A DNA stretch of 61,488 bases from DASQFQ01 sp038327685 (GTDB taxonomy: Bacteria > Actinomycetota > Thermoleophilia > Solirubrobacterales > Solirubrobacteraceae): the NCBI GenBank assembly GCA_038327685.1, contig JBBQLH010000010.1, positions 1-61,488 on the forward strand, written 5' to 3'. The notes beneath the pieces are model-generated. The model ran no database searches and was not told the origin of the DNA. It saw nothing but the letters and a program-made list of their open reading frames with translations. Each line of letters opens with the position of its first letter. Position 1 is the first letter of the stretch. A program made the translations under genes and the position numbers. Positions 35,569 through 43,735 of the stretch are shown one piece after another.

Positions 35569-35736
35569 ATGCGGGCTGACGGCCTCCTCTGGCGAGGGGA
35601 ACACGCCGTCGACCTGTCGGCACGGGAGATGGCGCTGCTCGAGACCCTCATGCGCCGACCCGGGCGCGTCAGGCCAAGGCACTCCAGGACGACCAGTCCT
35701 AGCCGAGCCTTGATGAGCGTGGCGGCGGCATCCTGA
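35569..35736 (+). pseudogene. Fragment of an OmpR-type response regulator DNA-binding domain
   Basis: Translation from 35569 gives DGLLWRGEHAVDLSAREMAL and LLETLMRRPGRV, the start of a Trans_reg_C winged helix (AxRxGxxVxLTxxExxLLExLxRxPGxV). The match then breaks off, and a stop follows at 35734. Neither a receiver domain nor the recognition helix remains. It sits just inside the tRNA-Arg att-like copy, as a relic of a deleted or transferred gene. Confidence 0.65.
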
Positions 35737-35825
35737 GCCGCCGCCCCGCTGCAGTAGGTCTCGCTTCTCGCGGAGCCTGCTCACGCCGGCCGCGTAAACC
35801 CCCGTCAAGCGCGGGCGATGCCTTC

Positions 35826-37589
35826 CTACGGTGTCGGGTCGGGGTATGAGCCTCCGTAGATGTCGGAGTTGCCGAAGTTCGGCGCACAGTCGCGCTGCGG
35901 GGCGGGTGTCGGGACGCTTCCGCCGGTTTGGAGCGACATGCGCCAGGCGTCGATCGCGGGGCAGTCCGCCGCGTTGCGGGCGTCGTTCCAGACCGCTGCC
36001 CCGTAGGTCCGCGTGGCGACGGCGTAGACGTAATCGCCCAGGAACTCGTCGGTCAGCGCGTTGGCGCTGGATCCGCGCGGATCCCCCGGTAGTCCTCGGT
36101 TCAGCGGGCCGAATGCGCCCGTGCCACCCGGTCCGGAGTCTGCGTGCATGACCACGCCGACGAGCGAGCGCGGGTCGGTCGTGTTGTCGCGGAAGGGCGT
36201 CGTGAACGCGTTGTAGACGACATAGACGTCGCTGCCGTCGGGGGAGATCGCCGGGGCCGTGAAGAGGCCGCGGTCGCCCGCGGTCTCGATCGCGCGTGGC
36301 GGCGTCCACGCCTGGCCGCGGTTGCCCGACTCAGTGAAGTACACGTGCGGCGTCGCGAGCGGGCCGCTGACGTAGCTCATCACGATCCGGTTGCTCGCGT
36401 CGGCGCCGGTCGGGGCGCCGTTGGCGATGTCGACGCTCGGTGCGGGAGCGAGATCGCTGCGCGCGCCGGCCACGCCGTCGATCACCGGACGTCCCTGCAC
36501 CGGGTCGATGGCCCCCGGCTGGTCGACCGGGCCGGCCACCGGCTGCGGCTTGGACCAGCCCTTGCCGCCATCAGTCGACCGGGACATGAACTCGAACGCC
36601 TGCTTGCCGGCCGAGGAGAGCGTGCCGACACCGAAGACATAGGCGCCGCCCGCGCTGTCGGTCCGGATGGTGCACCCGTCGAGGGGATTGCGGTTCTGGT
36701 TGTTCGCCGCCGCGGTGATCTGATGCTGCGTCCAGGTGTCGCCGCCGTCCCGGGAGACCGCGACGATCAGCGGGGCGGGAGCCGCGTTGCCCTTCTCCTG
36801 CCCGCGGAACGCGGCCCAGCACAGATAGACGTTGCCGAAGAACGGGCTCGACGACGCGTTGTCGGCCCAGATCTGCTCCTTGTCGGAGAACGTCGTGCCC
36901 GACTGCTTGCTCACCACCACCGGAGCGCAGCCGGCCGCGCCCGTGCACCATGCGTTCTTGTCGCCGGCCGCCGCCCGCTGGACGTCGTCGGTGCGCGACA
37001 CCGCGATCGCCTCGAATCCCTTGAAGGTCTGCTCAGACCGGGTCGCCCCGAAGTTCGCGGTCAGATTCGCGTAGTACAGCCGCGAACCGTTGCCCCATGA
37101 GAAACGGCCGTCGGCGCCGCGAGTGGGCCCGAAGGCCACCGCCGGATCGCCGTCGGAGACCAGACCCTTCTCGTAGTACCACGGCAGCGTCCCGATCGAT
37201 CCCACCTGTGGCGCGCAGTCCGAGTCAGGACCCAGAACACCCTGACAGTCACGGGCCGACCAGCCCGTATACGTGGGCTGCTGCCAGGTCGAGCCGCTGT
37301 CGAAGGAGAAGTAGACGCCGGAACTGCCGACGCCAGGAGTGAACGGGCACGTCGTGTCGTCGCCGGCGTTGCACGCCTCCATGTCGATCTCATCGTTCGA
37401 TCCTGCGGCGAGGACATTCGGGTGGTTCACGTCGACGGCCAGCGCAGGCTCATTCTGCTTGTTCTCAGAGAACGGAGACGGCGGACTGCCGATCGAGACG
37501 AGGGTGTCCGGACTGAACGCCAACGCCGATCCACTCCCGATCAGCAAGCCCGCAAGCACCAATACCGCGGCTCCAAGCAGCTTCCCCAC
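35826..37589 (-). CDS. Secreted BNR/sialidase-like beta-propeller protein
   Basis: This 587-aa exported protein starts at GTG 37589 with GGGGGAGGG upstream. Its signal peptide is GKLLGAAVLVLAGLLIGSG, cleaved near ALA. Asp-box-like repeats follow: VYFSFDSGSTWQQPTYTG, AVSRDGGDTWTQHQIT, SRSTDGGKGWSKPQPV and FTESGNRGQAWTPPRAI. NEPALAVDVNHPNVLAAGSN is a common opening for this group. No catalytic Arg triad of true sialidases was identified, so 'exo-sialidase family, function unknown' is safest. It is the only long intact gene inside the tRNA-Arg-bounded segment. Confidence 0.85.
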   Translation of the reverse strand: MGKLLGAAVLVLAGLLIGSGSALAFSPDTLVSIGSPPSPFSENKQNEPALAVDVNHPNVLAAGSNDEIDMEACNAGDDTTCPFTPGVGSSGVYFSFDSGSTWQQPTYTGWSARDCQGVLGPDSDCAPQVGSIGTLPWYYEKGLVSDGDPAVAFGPTRGADGRFSWGNGSRLYYANLTANFGATRSEQTFKGFEAIAVSRTDDVQRAAAGDKNAWCTGAAGCAPVVVSKQSGTTFSDKEQIWADNASSSPFFGNVYLCWAAFRGQEKGNAAPAPLIVAVSRDGGDTWTQHQITAAANNQNRNPLDGCTIRTDSAGGAYVFGVGTLSSAGKQAFEFMSRSTDGGKGWSKPQPVAGPVDQPGAIDPVQGRPVIDGVAGARSDLAPAPSVDIANGAPTGADASNRIVMSYVSGPLATPHVYFTESGNRGQAWTPPRAIETAGDRGLFTAPAISPDGSDVYVVYNAFTTPFRDNTTDPRSLVGVVMHADSGPGGTGAFGPLNRGLPGDPRGSSANALTDEFLGDYVYAVATRTYGAAVWNDARNAADCPAIDAWRMSLQTGGSVPTPAPQRDCAPNFGNSDIYGGSYPDPTP

Positions 37590-37759
37590 GAGGCCCTCCC
37601 CCGTCAAAGTGCCAGACACCGCGAAGGTACGCCTCGAAGCGCGCAGGCGCAACGACCAAGGTGAGATCCCGAGTGAGCAGCTCCGGCCAGCCGGGGCATA
37701 GGCGGCCGGACGTGTCGCGGACGTACCAGCCTTCGCGCCGCGGGCTCGTGCGAGGTTGC

Positions 37760-38212
37760 TCAGGACTGCGCGTCGGTCTCTTGGAGGATGGCCAACGCGA
37801 GCGCCTTGAGCGAGGCAAGGCGGTGCTCCGCCGCCGCCGTGGTGGCCTCCCCGCGGCGCGTCGCCTCGTCGAGGAGGGTTTCCGACTCGCGCCGCGCCTG
37901 CTGGATAATGGCCTCCGCCTCGCAGCCCGCCTGCTCGATCGTCGTCTCCGCCTCGCGGAGCGCGTGCTCGACGACCGCCTCCGCCTCCCGCAGGGCGGAC
38001 CCGAGGATCTCGTCGCGCTGATCCGCGAGGAGCCGGTCAAAGCCGGCAAGCGTGAACCAGCCCCGGACCTGTTGGAGGTGCTCATCGACGTCGGTCGTGC
38101 TGTAGCCACGCAGCGCGTGGCGGAAAGACCGCCGCACATAACGGCTGAGGTCGTCGGGCTGCGAGCCGCGACTTCGGACGTCGGTTGGGGCCGCACCGGT
38201 CGTCTCGGACAT
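37760..38212 (-). CDS. DivIVA-domain coiled-coil protein
   Basis: In this 150-aa protein, residues about 20-50 match the DivIVA N-terminal domain (FRHALRGYSTTDVDEHLQQV). A long heptad-rich coiled coil follows (LREAEAVVEHALREAETTIE, then ESETLLDEATRRGE). DivIVA/Wag31-type proteins recognise curved membrane and guide cell growth. This copy is short and lacks the tip-loop consensus. It may be a regulator of envelope growth, or a degenerate relative in the tRNA-Arg segment. Confidence 0.75.
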   Translation of the reverse strand: MSETTGAAPTDVRSRGSQPDDLSRYVRRSFRHALRGYSTTDVDEHLQQVRGWFTLAGFDRLLADQRDEILGSALREAEAVVEHALREAETTIEQAGCEAEAIIQQARRESETLLDEATRRGEATTAAAEHRLASLKALALAILQETDAQS

Positions 38213-38685
38213 GATGACTCTCGCTGTAGAGGGGCATCACGCGGTTTCCCCTCGGTGCGTGTTGGCGAAACGCCACCAGAGCCGTGCCGAGTCGTTTTGC
38301 CTGTGAAGCGGCTGGTGCGATTGCTTGTTCCCGGCGCCGGTTCCGCGCGACCAAGCCCAACGAAATACGGTCCGAAATACGCACTTTGCAACGACCCGCT
38401 CGACGGCCCCCCTTCGGTTAGGCCCAAGGGCTGCACAAGATCCGCTCAGGATTGCCTTCTGGGTCGGCTCGCGGCTTACGTGATAGTCGCACTGACGCGG
38501 CGGTCGGGCGATATCGCCGCGTAGACCATGATGCTCGTGGCGGGAGCGAGCGGTCTCGGACTGCTTCTAGCCATCGCCATTCGCACCCGAGCCCGCCGCA
38601 GGCGGGGAGGCGGCGACCTAGCGGGACTCACGGACGCCCTGCGCGGAGGGGGGTCCGGCTGCAGTACGCGCACTAGGGTCGCGGT
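38213..38685. other. Intergenic stretch without a supported gene
   Basis: About 470 bases lie between the DivIVA-like gene and the nucleotidyltransferase. A 64-codon rightward frame at 38529-38722 starts with a possible membrane helix (MMLVAGASGLGLLLAIAIR) but has no ribosome site and overlaps the next gene. A short direct repeat, CGAAATACG, occurs at 38361-38369 and 38373-38381. Nothing else stands out. Confidence 0.4.
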
Positions 38686-39234
38686 ATGGGCACGCGCGGA
38701 CCCGCTGAGCGTCCCGAGATGACATCCGACGACGTGCGCTGTTTCCTGAGCTTGATGGACAGCCTGGGAATCCGCGTCTGGCTCGACGGTGGCTGGGCGG
38801 TGGACGCGTGCCTCGGCGCGCAGACCCGGCGTCATGGCGACTTGGACATCGTCATCGAGCAGCGTGACGTACTGGCGGCGGTCGCTGCCCTCCAACGTTG
38901 CGGGTACGCACCGGTGGTGCGGGATGACACTCGGCCGTGGAACTTCGTGCTCGGCGACGATGGCGGCCACCAGGTCGACTTTCACGTCATTGTGTTCGCC
39001 GAGGACGGGCGCGGAGTCTACGGGCCCCCGGAAGAGGGCGTGTGCTTCCCGGCGGAGTCGCTGACCGGCGTAGGGTCTATCGGCGGCCGTGAAGTGACAT
39101 GCCTCACTCCAGGGTGGCTCGTCGCGTTCCATACCGGCTACGACGTCGACGAGGACGACCGGGCGGACGTTACTGCGCTTTGCGAGCGTTTTCGTATCTC
39201 CATTCCCGACGAGTACCGGCGCTTCCGCGCCTAG
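38686..39234 (+). CDS. Lincosamide/aminoglycoside nucleotidyltransferase-like protein
   Basis: This 182-aa member of the pol-beta nucleotidyltransferase superfamily has core motif WLDGGWAVDACLGAQTRRHG followed by DLDIVI. The metal-binding Asp pair sits in DLD and a third acid in QVDFHVIVF. DGGWxVDxxxGxxTRxHxDLD is typical of LnuA/LinB-like enzymes that adenylylate antibiotics. Many environmental homologues have no tested resistance function. ATG 38719 is an alternative start. Confidence 0.82.
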   Translation: MGTRGPAERPEMTSDDVRCFLSLMDSLGIRVWLDGGWAVDACLGAQTRRHGDLDIVIEQRDVLAAVAALQRCGYAPVVRDDTRPWNFVLGDDGGHQVDFHVIVFAEDGRGVYGPPEEGVCFPAESLTGVGSIGGREVTCLTPGWLVAFHTGYDVDEDDRADVTALCERFRISIPDEYRRFRA

Positions 39235-39533
39235 CAGCAGCAAGCATCCTGGGCGCGCAGGGGCGGCTAGCTGGCTTGCCCTGCGGTCCGGCGTTCGAGC
39301 TCGGCACTCGCGACCTGATGGCCACGACCGAAGCCATCACACCGGCCGCCGCGGTGCTCGTCAGGCCTAAGCCTCATGCTGCCCGAACCGCGCCGAGCCC
39401 GATCCGCGGCATGTTGCCGCAGATCGTTTTCATGGTCGTCGGCGCCCCACGCGGTCGGGTCTGTTAAGCGTCGGTCCAACGCAGCATTCGCAGAGTCGCC
39501 GGTCCCAGAAAGCCCCAGGGACGGTGCATCGCC
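39235..39533. other. Intergenic stretch, no gene seen
   Basis: Roughly 300 bases lie between the nucleotidyltransferase and the convergent mannosidase remnant. Open frames here lack ribosome sites and recognisable domains. No strong hairpin, repeat or tRNA-like fold is apparent. Confidence 0.4.
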
Positions 39534-41468
39534 TCAGCGGGCCACGAGCCGCCAGGTCCGCACCTGGAAGGGGCCGAAGCAAAGCTCTGGCTCACCGCTG
39601 GGGCGCTCGAGCAGGTCGGTGGCGGAATCGAGCGCCCAGCTCTCGGGCAGCGTCAGTCGCGCGATGCCGCGAGCGCCTTGGGGCTCGTAGGCACGCAGGA
39701 CCAGACCGCCGCCGTCCTCGAGCGCCTTCTGCGCCCCGAGCCCGAGAGGTAGGCCGTCGAGGGCGACAGGACGCATCCGCGCCTCTGCCGCAGCGGTGAC
39801 CGGATGGACGAGCAGCGGTCGGTTGAGGTCCTCCGCCTCAGCGAGCACGCCGCCCTCCAGCCAATGTCCCGCGTGTGGGAACAACGCGTAGACGACCTCC
39901 TGGACGCCCTCGTCGGCCAGTGGATCGGGCCAGGTAGGCGAGCGCAGCAGGCTCAGGCCAAGCTCGGAGCCGAGCGCGTGATGGCCGTAACGCCCGTCAT
40001 TGAGCAGGGCGGCACCGTAGCCCGGCTCGGAGAGGTCGACGAAGCGGTGCCCGGCGACCTCGAAGCGGGCATCGTCCCAGGGCGTGTTGCGGTGCGTGGG
40101 GCGCTCGACCACTCCGAAGGCGGTCTCGAAGCTCGCGCGCTCGGAGCGCACCGCGAGCGGGAAGCGGGCCTTGACCAGCCAGCGGCGGTCGTGCCACTCC
40201 AGGCGGGTGGCGAAGTCGATCCGCGCGGACCCGGCCCACAGGCGCACCTCCTGGACGATGCGGCTGTTGCGGAAGGCCCGCGCGACCCGCACGGCGGCGC
40301 GGTGTGGGCCGCGTTCGACCACCTCGGGTGACCCACTCGCGCGCAGCTCAGTTCCCTCCTCGGCGTAGCCGGCGTCCACGTCCCAGGCGTCCCAGTCGCG
40401 CGGCTTGTCCACATAGGTCCACAGCTGGTTGCCCCGGCCGGCGAGCACCTCGCGCCCCGCGCGCTTGTCCCACACGCTCGCGAGCGTCCCATCGGGAGAG
40501 AACGCGACGCTCACGAGGTCGTTCTCCAGCCGCTCGGGACACACCGAAAGCCGGCCCGCCGGTGGCGCCTCGCGCACGACGACGGCCTCCAGCCCCGCGA
40601 CCACCAGCGCGCTGCTCAGCACCGCGCCACCCCCGGAGACGGGCTGAGATCCCGGGAAGGCCCACGGGAGCAGCGCGCGCAGCGGCCGCGGCGAGAGATC
40701 GGGGTTGACGACAAGCAACGCCTCGTCGCCGCCGTCGCCCGTGATCTGCTCCCCCAACTCGGCGAGCCGCGCGTCGATGACCTCACCTGCCGCGGCGATC
40801 ACCCCGCCGAGCTCGGCCTCCGCCTCCTCGGCGACCTCGCGGATGCTCGACCCGGGGAGGATGTCATGGAACTCGTTGCGCAGCAGGACCCGCCAGTGTG
40901 GCTCCAGCGAGGGGGGCAGCTCTCCGCCGTTCAGCGCCGTCAGGGCGCCGAGGACCTCGGCCGCCACGAGGTCGCGCTCGGCCCTGCGGTGCGCGCGCTT
41001 CGTGCGCCCTTGGGAGGTGAGCGTCCCCCGGTGCAGCTCGAGGTAGAGCTCGCCGACCCAGGTCGGCGTTCGGCGCTCAGCCGCGCTGCGCTCTGCCCTG
41101 GCGAAGAAGCTGTCCACTCGGCCGAACCGCTGGCTCGGCAGGGCGGGGAAGGCCGCCAGCTCGCGGGCCCGCTCGGCCATCTCGCGCGTGAGCCCGCCCC
41201 CGCCGTCGCCGTAGCCGACGGAGAGCAGACTCTCCGGGTGGACCTCGCGGCCGCGATAGTTGCGCCAGGTGGCGAGCGCGGACACCGGCCCGACGACCCC
41301 GTTGTAGCCGCCGTCGGGGTTGTCGAAGAGGTGCGCGAGCACGCGCGAGCCGTCCAGTCCCTCCCACCAGAACAGGTCGTGCGGGAAGCGATTGGTCTCT
41401 GACCAGGAGAGCTCCCCTGGTCGCTTGTTGAAGGCCGCCGCCATCTCCGACTCGGTGCGGCTGTGCAT
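39534..41468 (-). pseudogene. 5'-truncated GH38 alpha-mannosidase
   Basis: The 644-aa frame begins at a point equivalent to the end of the GH38 catalytic barrel (ELSWSETNRFPHDLFWWEGL, DGSRVLAHLFDNP). It continues through the three-helix bundle (LLRNEFHDILPGSSIREVAE) and C-terminal beta domains (ARIDFATRLEWHDRRWLVKA). The roughly 350-residue N-terminal catalytic domain, with its HxDxxW zinc site and Asp nucleophile, is missing. Normal family length is about 1000. The break lies 110 bases from the 3' end of tRNA-Arg, so it was probably cut by integration or deletion there. Without the barrel it cannot be an active glycosidase. Confidence 0.85.
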
Positions 41469-41578
41469 CGAGCGAACGCGGCCGAGGTACTTGCGGGTGG
41501 ACGGTCTTCCACCAACTCGGTACCTATTCGGTACCCGTTGCGGTTACAACTACCGCCGATTTTCGCCTGCTACAGCCA

Positions 41579-41652
41579 CGCCCCCGGCAGGATTCGAACC
41601 TGCGACCTGCGGATTAGAAGTCCGCTGCTCTATCCAGCTGAGCTACGGGGGC
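41579..41652 (-). tRNA. tRNA-Arg (TCT anticodon)
   Basis: Acceptor GCCCCCG pairs with CGGGGGC. The D-arm is AGCTCAGCTGGATAGAGC. The anticodon loop CTTCTAA gives TCT, and T-stem GCAGG/CCTGC encloses TTCGAAT. CCA is not encoded. Its 3' half is echoed at 35492-35539. Confidence 0.96.
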
Positions 41653-41665
41653 GTTGCGCGAAAGC

Positions 41666-42346
41666 TTACGGTCGGCGGCGGTAGAGCTTGCCCGGACGAC
41701 CGACGCCCTCGGAGTGGCGCTCGCCGGTCTCCTCCAGCAGGCCGGTGGCGAGCGCGTCGCGGCGGAAGTTGGCGGCGTCGACCGGCTCCCCGCGCAGCGC
41801 CTCGTAAAGCCGCTGCGCCTGGCCGAGCGTGAACGGCTCGGTGAGCAGGCCGCCGGCGACGCGGACGAACCAGTCCTTGTCGGCGAGGCGCGCGCGCAGC
41901 CGCCACAGGCCGTCGTCGACGATCGTCGCGTGGTCGAGCGCGAGCTCGGGCAGCGCGTCGATCCGATGCCAGCTCGCCTCACGGCCCGAGGGCCCCTCCG
42001 CCGGCAGCGACTCGGGCGGAACGAGCGCGAGGTAGGCGATCGAGGGCAGCCAGCCGCGCGGGTCGCGGTCCGGCCGTGCGTAGGTCCGCAACTGCTCGAG
42101 GTGTACCGAGCCGACGCCGGTCTTCTCGCGCAGCTTGCGCTCCGCCGTCTCCCGCGGCGACTCCTCCGCCCCCACGAACCCGCCGGGCAGCGCGAACGTC
42201 CCCCGCTGCGGCTCCTCGAGCCGTCGCGCCAGCAGCACGGACAGGTCACCGTCGACGAGGGTGAACACCACGGGGTCGGCGGCGAGGCCGACCGGGGCGT
42301 CGTAGCCCGCGGAGTTGCGCGCGGTCATGCGTTCCACCGTGCGCAT
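41666..42346 (-). CDS. NrtR-like Nudix transcription regulator
   Basis: This 226-aa protein joins a Nudix domain to a winged helix. The Nudix box GGFVGAEESPRETAERKLRE departs from the catalytic consensus (REUxEE is RKLREK). Such loss is common in NrtR regulators, which bind ADP-ribose instead of cleaving it. The C-terminal half has the NrtR signature LGQAQRLYEALRGEPVDAAN, FRRDAL and GRPGKLYRR. It should regulate NAD-related genes, but no NAD biosynthesis gene is adjacent. ATG 42328 is an alternative start. Confidence 0.88.
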   Translation of the reverse strand: MRTVERMTARNSAGYDAPVGLAADPVVFTLVDGDLSVLLARRLEEPQRGTFALPGGFVGAEESPRETAERKLREKTGVGSVHLEQLRTYARPDRDPRGWLPSIAYLALVPPESLPAEGPSGREASWHRIDALPELALDHATIVDDGLWRLRARLADKDWFVRVAGGLLTEPFTLGQAQRLYEALRGEPVDAANFRRDALATGLLEETGERHSEGVGRPGKLYRRRP

Positions 42347-42376
42347 GATGCCCAGTCGGAGACGCCGGAGGCCATG

Positions 42377-42390
42377 CGAACATATGTTCG
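42377..42390. promoter_or_regulatory. LexA (SOS box)-like palindrome
   Basis: CGAACATATGTTCG is a perfect 14-bp palindrome and fits the actinobacterial/Gram-positive SOS box CGAAC-N4-GTTCG. It overlaps the ATG of the broken HTH gene and lies 31 bases from the NrtR-like start. It could therefore place either gene under DNA-damage control. One site alone is suggestive, not proof. Confidence 0.55.
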
Positions 42391-42784
42391 TGACCCGTCC
42401 GCCTCAACTCCGCGAAACGGCTCGGCGCCTCAGGCAGGAGCGCGACCTGACGGTCGACGAGCTCGCCGAGCGGCTGGCGTTGCCACGGACGACGGTCTAT
42501 GCGTGGGTTTCGGACATCCCACTCCGCCGGAGACGACCAAGCGGAGGCTCTATTCGATCCAATGCCACGCTGATCAGGATCTCGAGGTGCTGCGCGCCTT
42601 CTGGGCCGGGGAGCTCGAGATCGACGCCACCGACGTCCGCATGCAGCGCAAGTCCAACAGCAACAACCTGACGGGCAGAACGTGGCGGTCCGGATACGGC
42701 GTGCTCGCCGTGACCGTCAATGACACGCTGCTGCGCGCGCGAGTCGGCGGCTGGATGGACAGTCTCCGAGCGTCCTGGCTCTAG
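42384..42784 (+). pseudogene. Broken HTH plus LAGLIDADG-like protein
   Basis: ATG 42384 starts an HTH (RETARRLRQERDLTVDELAE, then TTVYAWVSDIP). A frameshift near 42525 is needed to continue into ETTKRRLYSIQCHADQDLEV, LRAFWAGELEI and VLAVTVNDTLLRARVGGWMD. That tail resembles the C-terminal half of actinobacterial HTH proteins with a WhiA/LAGLIDADG-like fold. The product is far shorter than the usual 250-300 residues, so a central deletion accompanied the frameshift. Confidence 0.65.
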
Positions 42785-42796
42785 ACTCGCCCCTAT

Positions 42797-42870
42797 CGGG
42801 GTGTAGCTCAGCCTGGTGGAGCGCACGGTTTGGGTCCGTGAGGCCGCCGGTTCGAATCCGGCCACCCCGA
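42797..42870 (+). tRNA. tRNA-Pro (TGG anticodon)
   Basis: Acceptor CGGGGTG pairs with CACCCCG, with discriminator A. The anticodon loop TTTGGGT gives TGG, and the T-loop is TTCGAAT between CCGG stems. The C1-G72 start is characteristic of proline tRNAs. Confidence 0.96.
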
Positions 42871-42885
42871 TCGCAGCACTCCGCC

Positions 42886-42901
42886 TGGGGTCAAGACCCC
42901 A
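42886..42901. terminator. Hairpin after tRNA-Pro
   Basis: TGGGGTC-AA-GACCCCA forms a 7-bp stem 16 bases past the tRNA 3' end. It separates the tRNA transcript from the riboswitch leader downstream. A T-run is absent. Confidence 0.5.
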
Positions 42902-42954
42902 ATCGCGGTCCAGAGCGCTCAAGTCGGGCGTTCCATAACCGATACATCTCTCAG

Positions 42955-43044
42955 GTTCGCCTCCCGAAAAGGGCAAACCGTCCGCGAGGACGGGACGCAA
43001 AACCACGGGGCTCGTGCACGAGCCAGCCGGGTTGCCGAAGGAAC
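42955..43044 (+). ncRNA. Cyclic di-GMP-I (GEMM) riboswitch aptamer
   Basis: Conserved GEMM blocks occur in order: AGGGCAAACC at 42970, a CGTCC-GCGA-GGACG hairpin with a GNRA tetraloop, GGGACGCAAAACC, a second stem-loop with GGCTCGTGCACGAGCC, then GGGTTGCCGA. P1 can form between GTTCgCCT (42955-42962) and AGGAAC (43039-43044). A hairpin (GCTTCGGGTC / GATCCGAAGC, 43053-43085) follows before the coding region and may be the expression platform. Binding of c-di-GMP would then control the secreted CAP protein. Confidence 0.88.
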
Positions 43045-43110
43045 GCTCTAGGGCTTCGGGTCAGAACGGGCCACCGATCCGAAGCACCTATGTACCGGGA
43101 GGCCGTAACC

Positions 43111-43674
43111 GTGTTCCGCTCCACCGTCCTACGCAAGGCACCGCTGCTGGCCGCGCTGCTCGCGCTCACCGCAATGCTCGCACCCGCGGGCGCCCAGGCG
43201 AGCGGCTGCGCCAACACCAACCTGAAGCCCAACGCCGCGAATGTCCAGGTCGTCCGCAGCGCCGTGCTGTGCCTGCACAACGCCGAGCGCGCCCGCCACG
43301 GGCTGCCGACGCTGCGCGAGAACTGGCGCCTGCGCAGCGCTGCCAGCCGACACGCCGCCCGCATGGTCGGCTCCCACTTCTTCGACCACACGACGCCGGG
43401 CGGGCTGACGATGGCCGAGCGCATCCGCAGCACGGGCTACGCGAGCGGCGCGCACGCCTGGTCCATCGGCGAGAACATCGCCTGGGGGTCCGGCCGCCTC
43501 GCGACGGCCGCGCAGATCCACCGCGCGTGGATGAGCTCGCCGGGCCACCGCGCGAACATCCTGCAGCGCTCGTTCCGCGAGATCGGCATCGGCATCGCGC
43601 CGGGCGTGCCGGTACACCTCTCCGCCTCGCAGTCCGGCGCCACCTACACCACAGACTTCGGCTTCCGCCGATAG
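43111..43674 (+). CDS. Secreted CAP (SCP/PR1)-domain protein
   Basis: This 187-aa protein has a signal peptide (APLLAALLALTAMLAPAGAQ) and one CAP domain. The domain shows HNAERARHGLPTLRENWRL, SHFFDHTTPGG, SIGENIAWGSG and AWMSSPGHRANILQ, which hold the two His and two Glu of the CAP cavity. GTG 43111 follows GGGAGG at eight bases and is preferred over ATG 43090. Bacterial CAP proteins act outside the cell on lipids or envelope polymers, but their chemistry is uncertain. The upstream c-di-GMP riboswitch ties expression to lifestyle signals. Confidence 0.92.
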   Translation: MFRSTVLRKAPLLAALLALTAMLAPAGAQASGCANTNLKPNAANVQVVRSAVLCLHNAERARHGLPTLRENWRLRSAASRHAARMVGSHFFDHTTPGGLTMAERIRSTGYASGAHAWSIGENIAWGSGRLATAAQIHRAWMSSPGHRANILQRSFREIGIGIAPGVPVHLSASQSGATYTTDFGFRR

Positions 43675-43735
43675 CGGCAGGGCCTGCGCGGGTCACGCGG
43701 GCGGCCGGGGGCGGTTGTTAGCCTCCGCCGCCCTC

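Noticed and set aside
35492..35575. A complete second tRNA-Arg gene
   Set aside because: The 5' anticodon arm, D-arm and acceptor 5' strand do not form; only the 3' half is tRNA-like.
38529..38722. 64-aa membrane protein gene
   Set aside because: Only the first 20 residues look like a helix; there is no ribosome site and it overlaps the nucleotidyltransferase start.
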